64,000 bases of DNA, taken from assembly GCA_026261815.1 (NCBI GenBank), contig JAMPIT010000437.1, positions 5,592,001 to 5,656,000 on the forward strand. Reading direction: 5' to 3'. The notes under the pieces were generated by a model. That model made no database searches and was not told the origin of the DNA. It saw nothing but the letters and a program-made list of their open reading frames with translations. Origin of the DNA: Monarcha castaneiventris obscurior (Eukaryota; Chordata; Aves; Passeriformes; Monarchidae). A program made the position numbers and the translations under genes. Within the stretch, counting starts at the first letter, position 1. Each line of letters opens with the position of its first letter. Shown here one piece after another: positions 1 through 13,700 of this stretch.

Positions 1-3000
1 AAAGAGATTATGTTGCCCATTTTTGAGGTTTAAGGATTGTGAAGTGAGTACACAAGACTTTATGTACTGTGTCCAGTGGAATAACCAAGGCACATTACTG
101 GAATCCAAGGTGTGAAAACCATTAGTGAACTTTAGCAGCACTTAATTTCCTCCAGTACCATCTGCACCATCATCTTAATATTACAGGATAAACCTTGCTA
201 CAGCATTTACCCAGCATTGGCACACTGTCACCTGTTTAAAATAGACCATTCTTCAACTACTGGAATGTATTGTTGTGTGTGGAAACTCCTGCCCTAGGCT
301 TACAATGAAAGGGGAAAGCCTCTGTGCTGTTGTGTTTGTGTGGTTCTGTGGTCCTTTTAATGAAGGATATGCAACATCCTGATAATGCTGAGTGTACACA
401 GCGGTTCTAGGGAGACGTTGTGGTTCAGGAATTTTGGCTGTGGGTAATTGTTTTTAGCCACTCGGTGGTTGCTGTGCAGAAAAGACTGCAGCACTTCTGG
501 CTGGCATGGAAAGTGAAGGGCATTTCTTGTTGGGGGATCGATGGAGCACTCTCTTTGTAACTGTTTTTAACCAAAAAGGTCTTACCTGTAACCAAAATAA
601 TAAAATTCCATGAGCAGCTCCACTCAAGAACTCCCCAAAACCATTTGGTTTTGTTCTGTCTGTGTGAGCTGTGCAGGCTGGAGCTGTTCTGTCTGGAGAG
701 AGGATTAACGTGCAAAAGATGTTTGTTCTCCATCTCCATGGTCAGAAGCCTGGGTGAAGTCTCAGCCTCCAGAACCAGGTTTGCTGGGCATATGCTCAGT
801 AGGAAGGGGAGCTGAATTCCCAGCTGTATTTCCCAGCTCTCTGTGGAAGTTCCTTATTAGATCACTCAAGTCCTACCAGCCTTCTGAGATCTGACAAGAT
901 CGCAGCTTGAACTGTTTAATTTTTCTTGCTGTCATGCAATGCATCATAGTGAGTTAGCTCAATAGCCCTAACCTAATGCTTACTGCAACGAAGCTGGCAA
1001 TGGATCAATCAATACTTATTTCAGTAAGCAAAGCAAAATGAAGTATTCTTTTGACAACTTCTGTCCATTTCATTATCTCATTTTAAGTCACAAAACTATC
1101 TCATAAAGTTTTCATACTTCCTTAAACTTTGTAGCATGTCTGCTTTCATATACATCAGGCTGATGCCAGCAGCTCTCTCTTCTCCCAAACAGGGTTCCAT
1201 CCATGCATTAGGGTAATCTGTTGCATTCCTGTAGCAGAAGGAAGCTGATTCTTTCCTGGTGTGTCCAGGCACCTCTGGCAGGCAGACCTCGGGACTTAGG
1301 AGCAAAAACTTCAGGGAGTACAAGACTTCAAGCTTGATGTTTTATTGCCTTGTTTTTTTTCCTTCTTCTTCAAAAGTAGTCTTGCTGTGGGATATTTGCA
1401 ATGCAAGCAAAACTGAGCAGCTTTAGTATTGCCATTTCTAGTATCACTCAGATCACTCAGCCTTACCAGGCTCTGACAGGGTGTGCTCTGTCCCAGGCCA
1501 GATAGAGCTGCAGTTCTTGGATTATACTCATGTTCAAAGTGGAATTTCCTCCCTGGACTCTGTGATATTTTCCCCACTTATATTAAGGCTACTTTGTATT
1601 TCTGCAGGAAAGTGTGTCTGTATAATCTCTGTGAGTATACATGCCCTTTACACCATTTTTAGACCAGTATAGTGGAGATTAAATTCCTCCCCTTCTTCTG
1701 TAAAACTCAATTTTCCAGAGTAATAGTTTTCTTTAAATGTTGCAGACACAAAGAGATAAACATACACAGGTGAGATGAAGAAACAAAGCATAAAGACAGA
1801 TACCTGTACACATCTAGGCATGAGTTTCTCTTCACACCTTCTGGGACAGAACTGGATGAGTTGTCCCTTTATTTACAGCACCTGTGTTGGTTTAGATGCT
1901 CTGTTCAGTGTCTGCCCCACGGGAATGAAATGTCAGGGCACAGCTTAGTGCTTACTTACATACAATCAGCTCTATGGATGCATGGCCCTCTGGGTGGAGG
2001 AGAGAGCATCCAAAGCTTGTGACATGCAGCTGTAAAGTTGCAGTTCATTGCCAGCTAAGAGGGTGCAGCGAGCTCTCCTCAAGATCAGGCCATTTTTCCT
2101 TGCTTTTGTGAAAAGCTAGAGCTTGACTCTCATTTTTGCTTTTCAGGAAGCTTATTACTTTTGGGCTGTCTCCAGCCAAATGCTGATAATAGGCTCTATA
2201 AGGGAACTTCTGTGCAATGATTCTTTTAGCAATGAAATTGCATGCAGCAAAAGTGGAACTGACCAAGAGAAAGGTAAGGTTAAAGCCAGCATTTAGACTT
2301 TTCCTTTTTAAAGAGCTAGTCAGAGTAGATTAAGGCCACTTGAACACACATTAGCTATTTAAAATAGAATGACAAAGCTGCACTTTTTTCCTGCAAAAGT
2401 CCTCTAGAATATTGTACATCTAATAATGAACACTTCTTTTAAAGTCTTTTTCCTGGGGCAGGTATTTATGTATGAGGCTTGATTTGTAATTGTGCTAGAA
2501 ATCAAAATCCTTCATTTTAATTGATCTTCCTGACCATAAAAGAAATGTAAATACTTGCAGAGCATTGCATTTTGCTTTCTTCTGAAAACATTTTAAGGTA
2601 ATGCACCTGTTTTTCATACTTTGAGAAGTATTTTTTCGGTAAGCCTATTTTTTTCAGAGGCTGATAGCGAAATGATGGTAGAGATTTGAAATAGATACCC
2701 CTTTCAAACGGGTGTGCTGATTATTGAAGTGTGTGGAGAGGAGTTCTCTGACCCATTATGAAATAATTCTTTTGCCAACACAAAGCATAATGCATTCCGA
2801 TGACACTCACAATTGCAGTACTTCCAGAGTAATTACCCATTTTCAAATTGTTTGAATTCTTATTTGCATGTTGTATTTAATTGAAAACTGCATGCTTTGA
2901 TCTGTGCACGTGTGGAAATACTCATTGGGTTTAAATTGACAGCAAATGTGTATTTACTTTGCAGGTAAGCAAACATTTGGGTGTCTTACAGGCAAATGCA

Positions 3001-6000
3001 TTTTTATCTCACCTGTATGTGATACTACATCCCTGTACAGCTGCATTTTTCCAAGTTACAGCCAGCCCAAGTAGTGGTGGATACTGGCTGCTCAGGTGTT
3101 TATCCACCATGTCAGGTTCCAGAGTTTTGAATTGTGCCAGAAACAGTTCGTAGTCATACTTCGGCCTCTGTCCTCAGATTCATTTGCTGATGCTGCTTCT
3201 CTTTGGTGACCTGATATGTGTTTGTACCAGCTGAGGTTCTTCCAGAGAAAAAGGAAATGAATCTCTGAGCTTTGAATAACTTTAGTTTTTGCCACTCCTT
3301 ACTCTGAGGAGTGATGGAACTCACTCTTTCTTTTGGCAAAGAGATGGTCGAACTTTTCATATGTGACTGAAAGCACATGGCTAATGAAGTGCTAAAGCCT
3401 ATGAAGGACATCTCTGGACAGGATGAAGAGTAAATCTAATGTGGTAGTGCTTTGACACAGAATGAGAAGGCAGATTTGTGAGGAGAAGTAAGTAAATAAA
3501 ACAACAAAAAAGTTCAAACAGTGATGGCTGTGTGGGTGTGATTTGCCTGTATTAAAATCAGGCTTGTAAGTTAAAACTAAAATAAATACAGCTTGCCCTG
3601 TAATGGACTCAGGCATTCTAGAAAAGTCTTTTTAATAGAGTTCATATTGTATTTTGAGGTTAAATTACCCCAATAAAAATAATTCCTCTGTGTGCTTTCT
3701 GGATATGAAGTTTAATCAGACTGTCTTGGAAAGGAGCCTGGGACTAATATGAGCATTTTCTTGATGTGATGTCTGCACATTTTCACGAGAGGAGTAAAGG
3801 TCATTCCCCTGTTGGATGGGAAAGAGCTTCCTAAAGCCTGTTGGCAATGCTAGATTTTGCTGCATTTTCTTTACAGTGGTGATGTCATCAAGGTTAAACT
3901 TAGATTCACAGCTAAAAGTAGTATCTAGAATGTAAAACAATTGTTAAATTAGCTGTTATTCAGTGACTGTAAGTCAAAATTGGGCTGGGTGTGGAAGAAT
4001 TCTTAGTGTTATCATCTGACCTCAGTTTTTCCCTATTTTTTTGATCTTCTAAAAGCCTTCTGCTTAACAGTTCTTATAATGGTATAAAGGAGTGAAGGTT
4101 TTCTTGTATGAGCAGATATGGGGACTGGAGTGAAACTGCAGCTTGTACATCCAGTGGGTGGTCACTGGATAGAAGCTCATTCTGGTTATTACCAAGCTGG
4201 GTGGCAGTCACTGAGCAGGTAGAACACCGAGCTAGCCAGTCATCCAAACCCGTTAATGTCCAGCATTTTAGGGTGTAAATATTTTAAAGGCAGCGTTTCT
4301 TACAGCAGTGCCTTCTGGGGGCTTTTTGCATGTTCAGAGTAAAAATGCATGTGACCTTGGTTTAGTTACAGTACAAGAACAAATTCCATTGAATAAAAAC
4401 ACATCTGAAAAGTTAAACAAAAAAAATCCTTTTCTACAGATTAAGCCTGCTGCCTTTCTCCTCCCTTTTAAACATTTAAACACACTCTTTACATGATGCT
4501 TAAGCTTTTAAGTCAAAGTTATGAGGTGCTGTAACCAGGCTTGAGCCTGAGAACAAGACCCAAACCAGGACAATAACAAAATGACACAAAGATTGACTCC
4601 ACCGTGCTTGCTGGATGAAGTGAAAACTGCTGAAATATAAATCCTATATCCTGGGATTTCACTGCCTGCTGGAACTAATCTCATTAACTTAAAACCACCT
4701 GAGGCTTAAGAGACATATACACTGCTGTGAGAAATTATATTTATCTCATCCTAGGGGGAAATCCTTTCCCTCCCCCAGCTTACCTTACTTTTGACTTTGT
4801 CATTCTTGAATTACCAGGTCATTTCTCCCCCATGGGAAAGTCGTCATAGCTCACAGCAATGCAGTTACTGTATCTGAAGTTCACTGCTCTATGAATGCTG
4901 AGATCACTGTTTGAGGGTTTTCTCCTTAAATAATTTCCTAGAGAAAACAAAGACTGGAAAAATAATAGGTTAGCAGTTTACTTAAATGAAGTTCCTCCAG
5001 AGCTACAGGAAAAGATTCCAGAACTAAAAACACAGCATAAGGCAAACAGCTTACTGAAAGCATTAAGGTGTTTATTGCCTTTGTAAACCAAACACTGAGT
5101 TTTCTTTAACCATTAAAGTTTAAGAGATTGGTGGCCTCTGATAAGTGGTAATTGAATGCAGAAATTTCCAATGCAAGGTTGCAGTTTGAAATCCCATGAG
5201 TGTCACCAGGGAGAGCTCTGTAGTTGTGTGGTTGAGAGCTGCACTCCCATTTGGATTGAGACTCGATCCCAAATCTGCATTCAGTATTAAATCCAGCCAG
5301 TAGAAATATTTTGTTTGACATGGGAGGATTTTGGATAAGACTTTACCTGATAATCTTGCTGGACTTTGCAGAAAGGCAAGATGACCTTGTTCAAGTGTCT
5401 TTCAATGTTTGTCTACTTCTGAAAAAAATGAATAAATCAATTTTGAGTTACCCATTAAACAGCTCAAATATAAAAGGATATTAAGGGGAAAAAAAAATAG
5501 TGTTAAAACAGAGTGAGCTCTGAAAACTAAATCTTGAAGGCCTGATCTCCGAGATGGAATGCAGAAAGCCTTGTGCAGTGACAGCTTTTTGTGGTGAGCC
5601 TGGTCCTTGGGGTGCTGCTCCCAGAAGGGAGCCCAGAGAATGTTTGTGTTGTGGAGGTGAAAGTTACTTGCAGTGAAATGGAGGTGCCAGCTTCTGTGAC
5701 TAAGAGAAATGACCACTGAGCCAAACTACACGTCATTTCTGCAAAACCCAGCTCAGAAGGTGATTTGTGGGTTTGAATGATGGGTCTGTCAAAGTTCACT
5801 CTTTACAGTGGTTTATTGGCCCTGAGTCACCATTTCACTGACCAGCCATTTAAATTGGTCTGAGTTGATAGACTGTGTATAGAGACAACAATAGATGCAG
5901 TTGTAATTGCAGACCACTTACATTAATTAAAAATGATAATATAAGCTTCTGCTTCTCTTTCATCTGCATGGGATGAAAGTGATCTGGCCTGTTGATGGGA

Positions 6001-7439
6001 ATGCCCCATTAATCCTCCATTAATGCCCCATATTTAAGGGCCTGCAAAGAGGTGTGTATGAGTAAATAGTGAAGTGCATTAATGTCTCTGGATTAGAAGT
6101 CCATGTAATTATGATGCTAATTGTGTGTTGTTGTGATCTTGTCTAGATGTAGGTGAATTTGGTCAAGTGGTTTTGTTTAACTTTGTTGAGTAATGAATAA
6201 ATCAGTGATGTTACAAATGGCTATTGCTATTGTATAGTTAAGAATAGAGTCTGAGGTGGTGAATGGTTGCTGAACTCTAGTGTACAATCCCTTTTCAGTC
6301 CTGCATAAATGAGTACAGCATATTCCAGTTTATTTAGTGATGGACAGGTGGTTAGTTCTTAAAATAGCTGAGGAGTAGGAACCTGACACCTTGAATGATT
6401 TATGTGTTTTCTTTGTAAGCTTGTTTCTGTTTTGTAACCTTTAAAATGTGGGTTTTATGAGTGATATCATTAAAATTTATACTCCCTCTAGTATGTGATG
6501 TTAGTCATTATTGCTCTGCTGGGCCTCCAGATCACCTGTCTGAATTATAAAGCAACCTTCCTTGGAGCTAAATAGTAATTTTTTTTTTTTCCAAATGCAT
6601 GCTGACTTCATTATTTTTCATTGGTGCTCCCTTACCAGAACAGAGGCCAGAATCTGGCCTTTTCTGCTTTCCATCCAAGTGGGAAAGGTTGGTTGCTAGG
6701 AGTAACTGTGTATTTCTAGGAATGAGATATGACGGGTCATTTAACTTAGGAAATTTGATATCAATCAGAAGAAACTTCCAGAGAATTTGTTTTGAAATGT
6801 ACTCTATTTTTTCTTCTTTGTTAACTGAGATTCATGTGCTCGGGAGGTGATTTAATGATGTGCTGGGCTTTGTTACGCTAATTTAAAAGAGTTTCAGCAA
6901 AGAGTGAATCTCAGAGAAAAAAATGCTGATACTGAAAGTGAAGCACAATCCTTGATTCCATCAATTGAGACTCTTAAAGATCTTACACACCAGGAAGGAT
7001 TTTGTAAAAGGCTTCAAAGTTGTGCCTTTAGTCTGCATCCTCAGCTTGAAGGTGCTGAAAAGCTTTCTTCTGGAGAGTTCCACAATACTCTCAAAAAGCT
7101 TTGGGTGTTTTTTTTAGCTAATTAATCCAATGAAAAACAGAAGTTTTGCTGAGCCATGGACTACTCCTCTGGTTCTCTGAAGGCTGACAAGCAAACTGCT
7201 CTGTAACTCATGAAGATCACCCATCTCTCTCTCTTCTTTCAGAAATGAATGATTTGTTCAGTGTTAATGTTGTATATTGGTTAGCAGATTGTGGTATAGA
7301 GTAATTCATTGCAAACTTCCCAGACATGACTTACTAGCCAGCTTTCATCCAGAGGTCAGATGGAGTTGTTGTCTGACCAGTACAATTGCAGATGTTTTAG
7401 TTTTTTCAAAGCAAGCCTGTTTGCCTAGAATCAGATCAT
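1..7439. other. Unique AT-rich intergenic or intronic DNA, no gene recognised
   Basis: No open frame here exceeds about 105 codons and none resembles a known protein. There are no recognisable transposon ends. The stretch around 5.83-6.15 kb is rich in homeodomain-like ATTA/TTAAT words, including two close CCATTAAT copies near 6008 and 6018; it is listed separately among the findings as a possible regulatory element. The rest appears to be ordinary unique sequence. Confidence 0.6.
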
Positions 7440-7776
7440 TGACTCAGCCATTAACCCAGCACTTCCCAGACCTCCACCACATCTTGTAAATACCTCTGGG
7501 CATGGAGATTCCCTGGGCACATGTGCCAGGGTGTGACACAGCTTTCAGTGAAGAAATTTGCCCTAATAGGCAGTCTAAAACTTGCCCTGGCATAACTTGT
7601 GGCAGTTTCCTCTTGTCCTTTTGCTTGTTACTGGGGAGACCAACCCCACTTGGCCCCAGCTTCCTTTTCAGGTGGTTGTAGAAAGTGATGAGGTTCCTTT
7701 TCTCCAGGTTGAACACCCCCAGCTCCCTCATCTGCTCCTCAAAGGACTTGTTCTCTTGTGCCTTCACCAGCTTCAT
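7440..7776 (-). mobile_element. CR1 non-LTR retrotransposon fragment
   Basis: On the minus strand this matches the layout of the 3' part of a bird CR1 element. Read on the plus strand there are CR1-typical phrases such as 'cagtgaagaaatttgcccta', 'gtttcctcttgtccttttgc' and 'ctccaggttgaacaccccca', ending in a 'ccttcaccagctt' segment. The copy is 5'-truncated, as most CR1 insertions are. Several mismatches and small gaps relative to the usual CR1 pattern indicate an old copy. The open frames across it on both strands come from the repeat and are not host genes. The boundaries are judged by eye and may be off by 20-30 bases. Confidence 0.85.
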
Positions 7777-10700
7777 CTCTCAGAAGATGCTACAGCATGC
7801 AAAAGAGCTGGGATTCAGGCTTCTTGTAGCAATGCCACTATGAGAGGTGGTTTTTGTGTGTGTGTGTTTGTGTTTTTCTTAACACAACCTTACCATTGTA
7901 ATACAAATGATTTACTGATCTTAACAGAGGATAAAATACTAATTTCAGTGCAGCCTGAGGCTACCATGATATATTCCGTGCTGTCATCTAGTTTCATTGA
8001 AAGATATGTGATAGAGCACTAGAAAACAAGTTTGAACAACAAAATCTGTGTTATTGTTGGAAAACGTAAGAATGCAATGTGTCAGATAAGAGTTATGTCA
8101 GAATAAGTGCACTCAAGCACTGGATCCTCAAGCCAGTGGCCTCTTCCTGAAATATACTTGGTATCATGTTCCCTGTTGTTGCAGTTATTAAAATTCCCTG
8201 TCTGCTTCTGTTCCCTGTCTCTTGAGAGATTATTCTCTCAATATTTGCAAGGCAAGTTCCCTGTCATGTTACAGATTTCCCTATTTATTTTTGTAATAAA
8301 AAAAAATGTGAGCATCAGAAGTTCCTGCAATGAACGCTTCCAGCAGCATAATTCCTAGAGCTGGAAGGAAAGCTCTGTGTGTTTGCACTCCTAATATCAA
8401 CTAAGGTCTGTTTCAAGATTCTTGTCCTCTCACCACACACACTGCAACTAGACTTTGATTAAAGTAATGCTATCAGGTTGAAGTTTAATTTGCTCTATGC
8501 TACTTATACGTATTTTAAATTGTGAATGGACTCCATACATAAATGTCAGGGAGATGGTGAAGGAGGTGGAAAGAAGAGCTGTGATGGTGATTAGAGGAGG
8601 CTGAGTTGAGTTTTTCATAGGGTTAATGCTTTCCAAATTGGAGGATATAAGATTGAAAGTGAAGGGCACACTCCTTGTTGAGGGAAAGTGGTGGAGTGAT
8701 CCTAATGCAGAATCTCATTAAAGCAACTGTCAGGATTCCTCTATTTTACCATCACCTCCCCTATTCTATAAGAGTCAGCTGTCGTTTGGAGTGAGCATAC
8801 TGCCAAAGAGGCATTTACAAATAAATGAAAAATGTCACATTTGATTTTGCTCCTTTCAGAGGACTCTGTGTCAGCTTTGTCACAAACCCTTTGTTATTCT
8901 CTCTTTTAGATCTTGTCTGGACTTTGGAAATAACTTTGGTTCTTGGGTTCCTTCTGTTGACCTGGGGTAAGCTCCCTGGATTATGACTTTTTATTAACAT
9001 TTGTGCAACAGTTAAATAACATTGACTTTTCCGTGCCTATGAAGGATGAAATGCTAGAAGTTCTTACCAATTACCTTATGAGTGTGTATAGAAGCTGCAT
9101 AATACAATCCACGCTTGAGAATACCACTAAAAAACAGATTTATTTCGTAGTTTCTCCTATAGAAGTATTTGCACATTATGGTAATTACTTTGCAAAATGT
9201 TGTGTGCTGTGGAAGTAGCCACATAAAATATGAATAGCTATGTGGTTTTATTTGTTTCTAAAGAATATGTACTTCTAAGTTGATAGTGTACTTTTTTTCC
9301 ATATTTATAATTTCTCACTCTTCCACTGTATGTTAGATGGTTATAGTGCATTTTCCTTCTTGTAAGCATATCAAAAGGGAAGTTGTTTTTCTTACATATT
9401 TGCTGGCTGTGTAAGTGAACTTGATGTGCAATATCAGTCTACCCCTTTTAATGCAAAAGTATTACTGTAAGATTGGATATCTGTCGAAATGTCATTACAA
9501 AAAATAGTTGAGATGGTTTAGATAAGAAGTATCCAAACTACAATCACATCTAACAAAACTGGCTTAGTTATTTTTCCCTTGAGCTTCAGTTTTTGAGATT
9601 GCAATCAAAAATACAGTGTTTTAATAAAACTGCTGTGAAAGAAACTTCATTAGCATCCAGAGAAATACCTGTGATCCTTTAAATAGGAGTTGAAGATTTT
9701 TCAAGACAGACCTAGTGCCACATTTAAGAGTAATTTTCATCCTTGCTGCATTTTCTGTGATGTCCAGGAAGTGTAACCCACAAATAGAAATAGGACAAGA
9801 GATTACTACTTTCCACTAACTTCAACAAATAAACTCACACCATATAGAAAGAATTGGTTTGTGATGGTTTTATATTTCTGGAGGGATTCTTCATTAATGA
9901 TTCACATGTGTTTTGCAATCTGGCAAACAGCCAAAAATCTTTTTCAACGCATGTTTTTTCATAGCATATTTAAAAAAAAAACTTGCTGCATTTTATCACT
10001 ATTGCTATTACCAGATTTTTAAAAACGAGAACTGAAGAAAATTACTTTGCTGTCACTTCTGTACTCTGGAAACTCCTAGGAAATTGGTGAAGAATTGGAC
10101 TCTGTAAGGAAAACAAGAACAATTTATGGTGTCGCCTGCCCTATGCGCAGGTTTTGCTTCTTTCCTCTTTCAGCTGGGATTTTAATGTAGCTTGGTGAGC
10201 TCTACTTTAGCACTGCAGAAATTTGCTTTCATTGGTGTATGCATATTTGTCAGCTGTTTAAGCATTGTCAATACATTATATTTCATATCTGGTTTTTGCT
10301 GTTCTGATATACCTTTCGCTTAATTAGTATGAAATGTGTTGAATTTGTTCTAAAAGAAAACTTAAAATGAATATTTGAAATAACTGTTGAATTTCCTGAA
10401 AGTTCAGACTTTTTATTTTTCTTCTTTTAACTAGAAATCAAAACTTGTTAACTAGAATTTCCAAAGAACACCCTTCGTTTGTACTTTGGACAGTTTTGTT
10501 TACTTGGTAGTACAAAGTTTGTGACAAAGCTCTCTAGGGCAGTCTCTAATACTGTGTTTTCAGCAGTGGGCTGCCCAACCTTGCTGTTCTTCTATTTGTA
10601 TTAGAAGAATAAAAACAAAAATATCTAAGATGTGAGTCTGTAAAGACAGAAAATTAATTCTGGCAGTGTGGAAGATGATGGCATAGTTTCAAGGAATGAA

Positions 10701-13700
10701 CCAGACAGTTCAAGGCTGTTATATTTCTGTAATTAATTAATATTACTGTAAGCAGAGATGGAAGGAAGTAAAACTGGGAGGAAAATAAAGAACTCATCAT
10801 TATCAGTGCTATTCATTCCCCAAACTCTACCCTTCTGTCTGACTTAGACAGTAACTTGCTTTGAGGTAAATCTAAATGGAAATCTGTAGCACTTCACGTC
10901 TAAATGGGGCACACACTTAGTGGTAAAGCAGTGCTGCAAAGGCCAATCCAGAATTCTCCCAAAATGCCTTGGAACAAAAATATGTTTAAATATGACTTAG
11001 CAGATTTGCAGAAGCTTGGACTTTTACTCACCAAATTTTCACTTGACCACATTTGATCGTGTTACTGATGTTGATGTGTCCCAGCTTCTACAGAGCTGAG
11101 CTTACTCTGATCCATGGTTGTGCAGATGTAAATATGTGTCCCAGCTGTTGGCATATATGGGAATTAATTCCATATGTTAGTCTGAATCATGAGATTTCTC
11201 TCAAGTGCTGGGTGTCCCTACAAGTAGTAGATGAAATATCATAGCTGGCAACATTGCCATGAGTTAGAAAATAACTTTAGTGGGAGATTGTCTGAGATCT
11301 CCACCCAGCAAATAGCAAACAAATTAATAAAATAGAAGTGTGTGAACACCCCCATTGCTTATTCAGTTCACTACAGAACTTGCAGGCTGGGAATGAGCCT
11401 AGGAAGAGCTGCAGGGATACAGAGAGCATTTGTTCCCATGAGAACCCTTCATGGAACTGAACCAAAGGCACTCCTGTGCTGCTAATAAAGGTTTCCAGTA
11501 AACATATTTTCAGCCAGGAGGAAGGGAGTAGGGAAATGCTCTGAGCTGTATCTTTCTGCATCAGTTTCTGTTCTTAAACTGCAAGTGAAAATGTTAAATC
11601 TATTAAAATTTCATTTTCCCCAATGCACCCCCCCGGTAATTTAACTTTGCTGTTCATGCTGACAGTTGTTCAGCTCCTGGACCCAGAATATTCTTTCACC
11701 CTATTTCCATACACAAATTTCTCTCTTCCTTTTTAATTTAATAAAGGTCCTGTATTTCTAAGTCATGGAGATGCTGGTCTCATTTCAGTAGGATAAATCA
11801 TAGACCCTTCCTAGTGCCCAAATACACGACTTTTCATGGAATAAGACAGCTTTTCTGTGTATAAAGAAAAAATAATTGACAAAGAGGGGAGGGTGGGGGA
11901 AGTATGGGATGATAACCTGGTCAAGTAGGAAAAGATAAAGTTTGGAGGATTTATTATTCACAAGTTTGTCAATTAAGTTATTACTATTTCATCTTAGAAG
12001 ATGCACTTTAAAATCCTGAGTATCATTCCTGGTTGAAATCAGTCCAGTTTTTAGCACTGCTTCTGATTTGCACAATGTTATTTCTTAAATTAAATTCCAT
12101 ATTACTCCTTCGACTTCAGAGGGGTCACTCATGGAATAAAGAAATTGCTCCTCACCTCTTTGTATCTGAGGTTCTGCTCTGTGCTGCTGCCCCCTCTTAG
12201 CTGTTATTCAGCTGGTGACCACTGAAGTGTTTTGTGTTGCTGCTTTATAAATTGCAAGTGATGTAATAGAACTCACAATAGAAAGGACATGTGGAGAAGA
12301 CAATGCTAACAAACAATTTGTTTGCTCCTCATTGCCATGCCTGAATGAGTTGGTTTTAGGTAATTTGCTATTCAAACAGGAATAACGAGGTAAAATGTGT
12401 TTTACGTGTTTTCATTGTGTCACAATGGTCAAGCCTGAACCACTTAATTTGAGGGATTTGGACAGGGCAACAAAAATTGCTAATCATGTGCTTAATTGAT
12501 CATTCTCTCACAATTGCCTCTAGCTGTAATGTGGTAACGATGGTCTGAGAGATTAACCATCAGAAAATCACTGAGACCATACAGGAACATGCCACGGAGC
12601 AGCTTAATGGTGAAATGGTTCAATTGCTGCCAACTCAGCAGAGCAAAGGCAGGGGACAAAATTCATGTGCTGAACCCTAGAAACCTGAGTTTTTGGTCAG
12701 AACCTGACTTGAAATGCATGTGGTGTGATCATCTCTGCATAGTCATTTGGAGGGGCAGGGAAGTGTCTTTGACTACATTTCCTAGGGTCATTATTTTAGC
12801 AAGAGCATCTTGGGAATGTTTTCAGCACAGAAAAGCAGTAGCAGGACCTAATGCATTTTGAGCTTTCTCTATGAAATTGTAGTATTTGTTTTAGCAACGA
12901 ATAATGATAATTACAGCTGGGGTTGGTGGTTTATTTTTTTTTACATTTCCGAGAACAAAAGTGTTTGAAATCTCATTCAGAATTGGTTTTCAAGTTCATA
13001 TGCCTGCATATAGATTGGAATTACTGTAAGAAAGATCAATGAATTGCCATTGTGTTAATAGTATTGGCTGTATTTGATAAGTATGTCCTTGGGCTTTTTT
13101 CAGAATTATAGCTAAATTTATGAGTGCTGAATACAATTCCTGTGAGTCTTCTGTAGCTCTAGGAACAGGTTGTGCAAACTTGTCACCAGTAACAGTGGTC
13201 TCCAGTACAACGATGGTTTTGCTCAATGTCTTCATATAAAGGAAACAAATACAACCTTCCATCCCCCACCATCTGTTCTTAGGAGTATTCCCTTATTTTC
13301 TACTGTTTTGGGGAAGAATTTGGCTTAATGTTATTGAATTAAGTACAATAATTAAGATTTTTAACATTTGTAAAAGCTTGACTTGCATGCAGGAGGTAGA
13401 TTGTGACAGCCTGACATGCTGTACTAAAATGATACACAAGTGGAGCAATGTTTTCATCAACAGAAATGTGTTGCTGTTCGAAGTTGATTCTCTCTGTAGG
13501 GTGCAATAAAGTAATTAGAAGACCATAACATAATCCGTCAGTATTGCATTAATTCCTTAGAGGGATGAATTCATCTTTTCTGACTGCAGTAGTGCACGAG
13601 TGGCCATGGAAATGCCACTGAACTATAAAATCATCTGTAAAACAAAGAATAGTTTTTCTAGACCAGCATGTTTATTTTAAAAAATTCGTAAAAGGCTCAT

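Noticed and set aside
7444..8022. Frames of 110 (minus) and 146 (plus) codons
   Set aside because: They run through a CR1 copy and its edge; no independent coding evidence.
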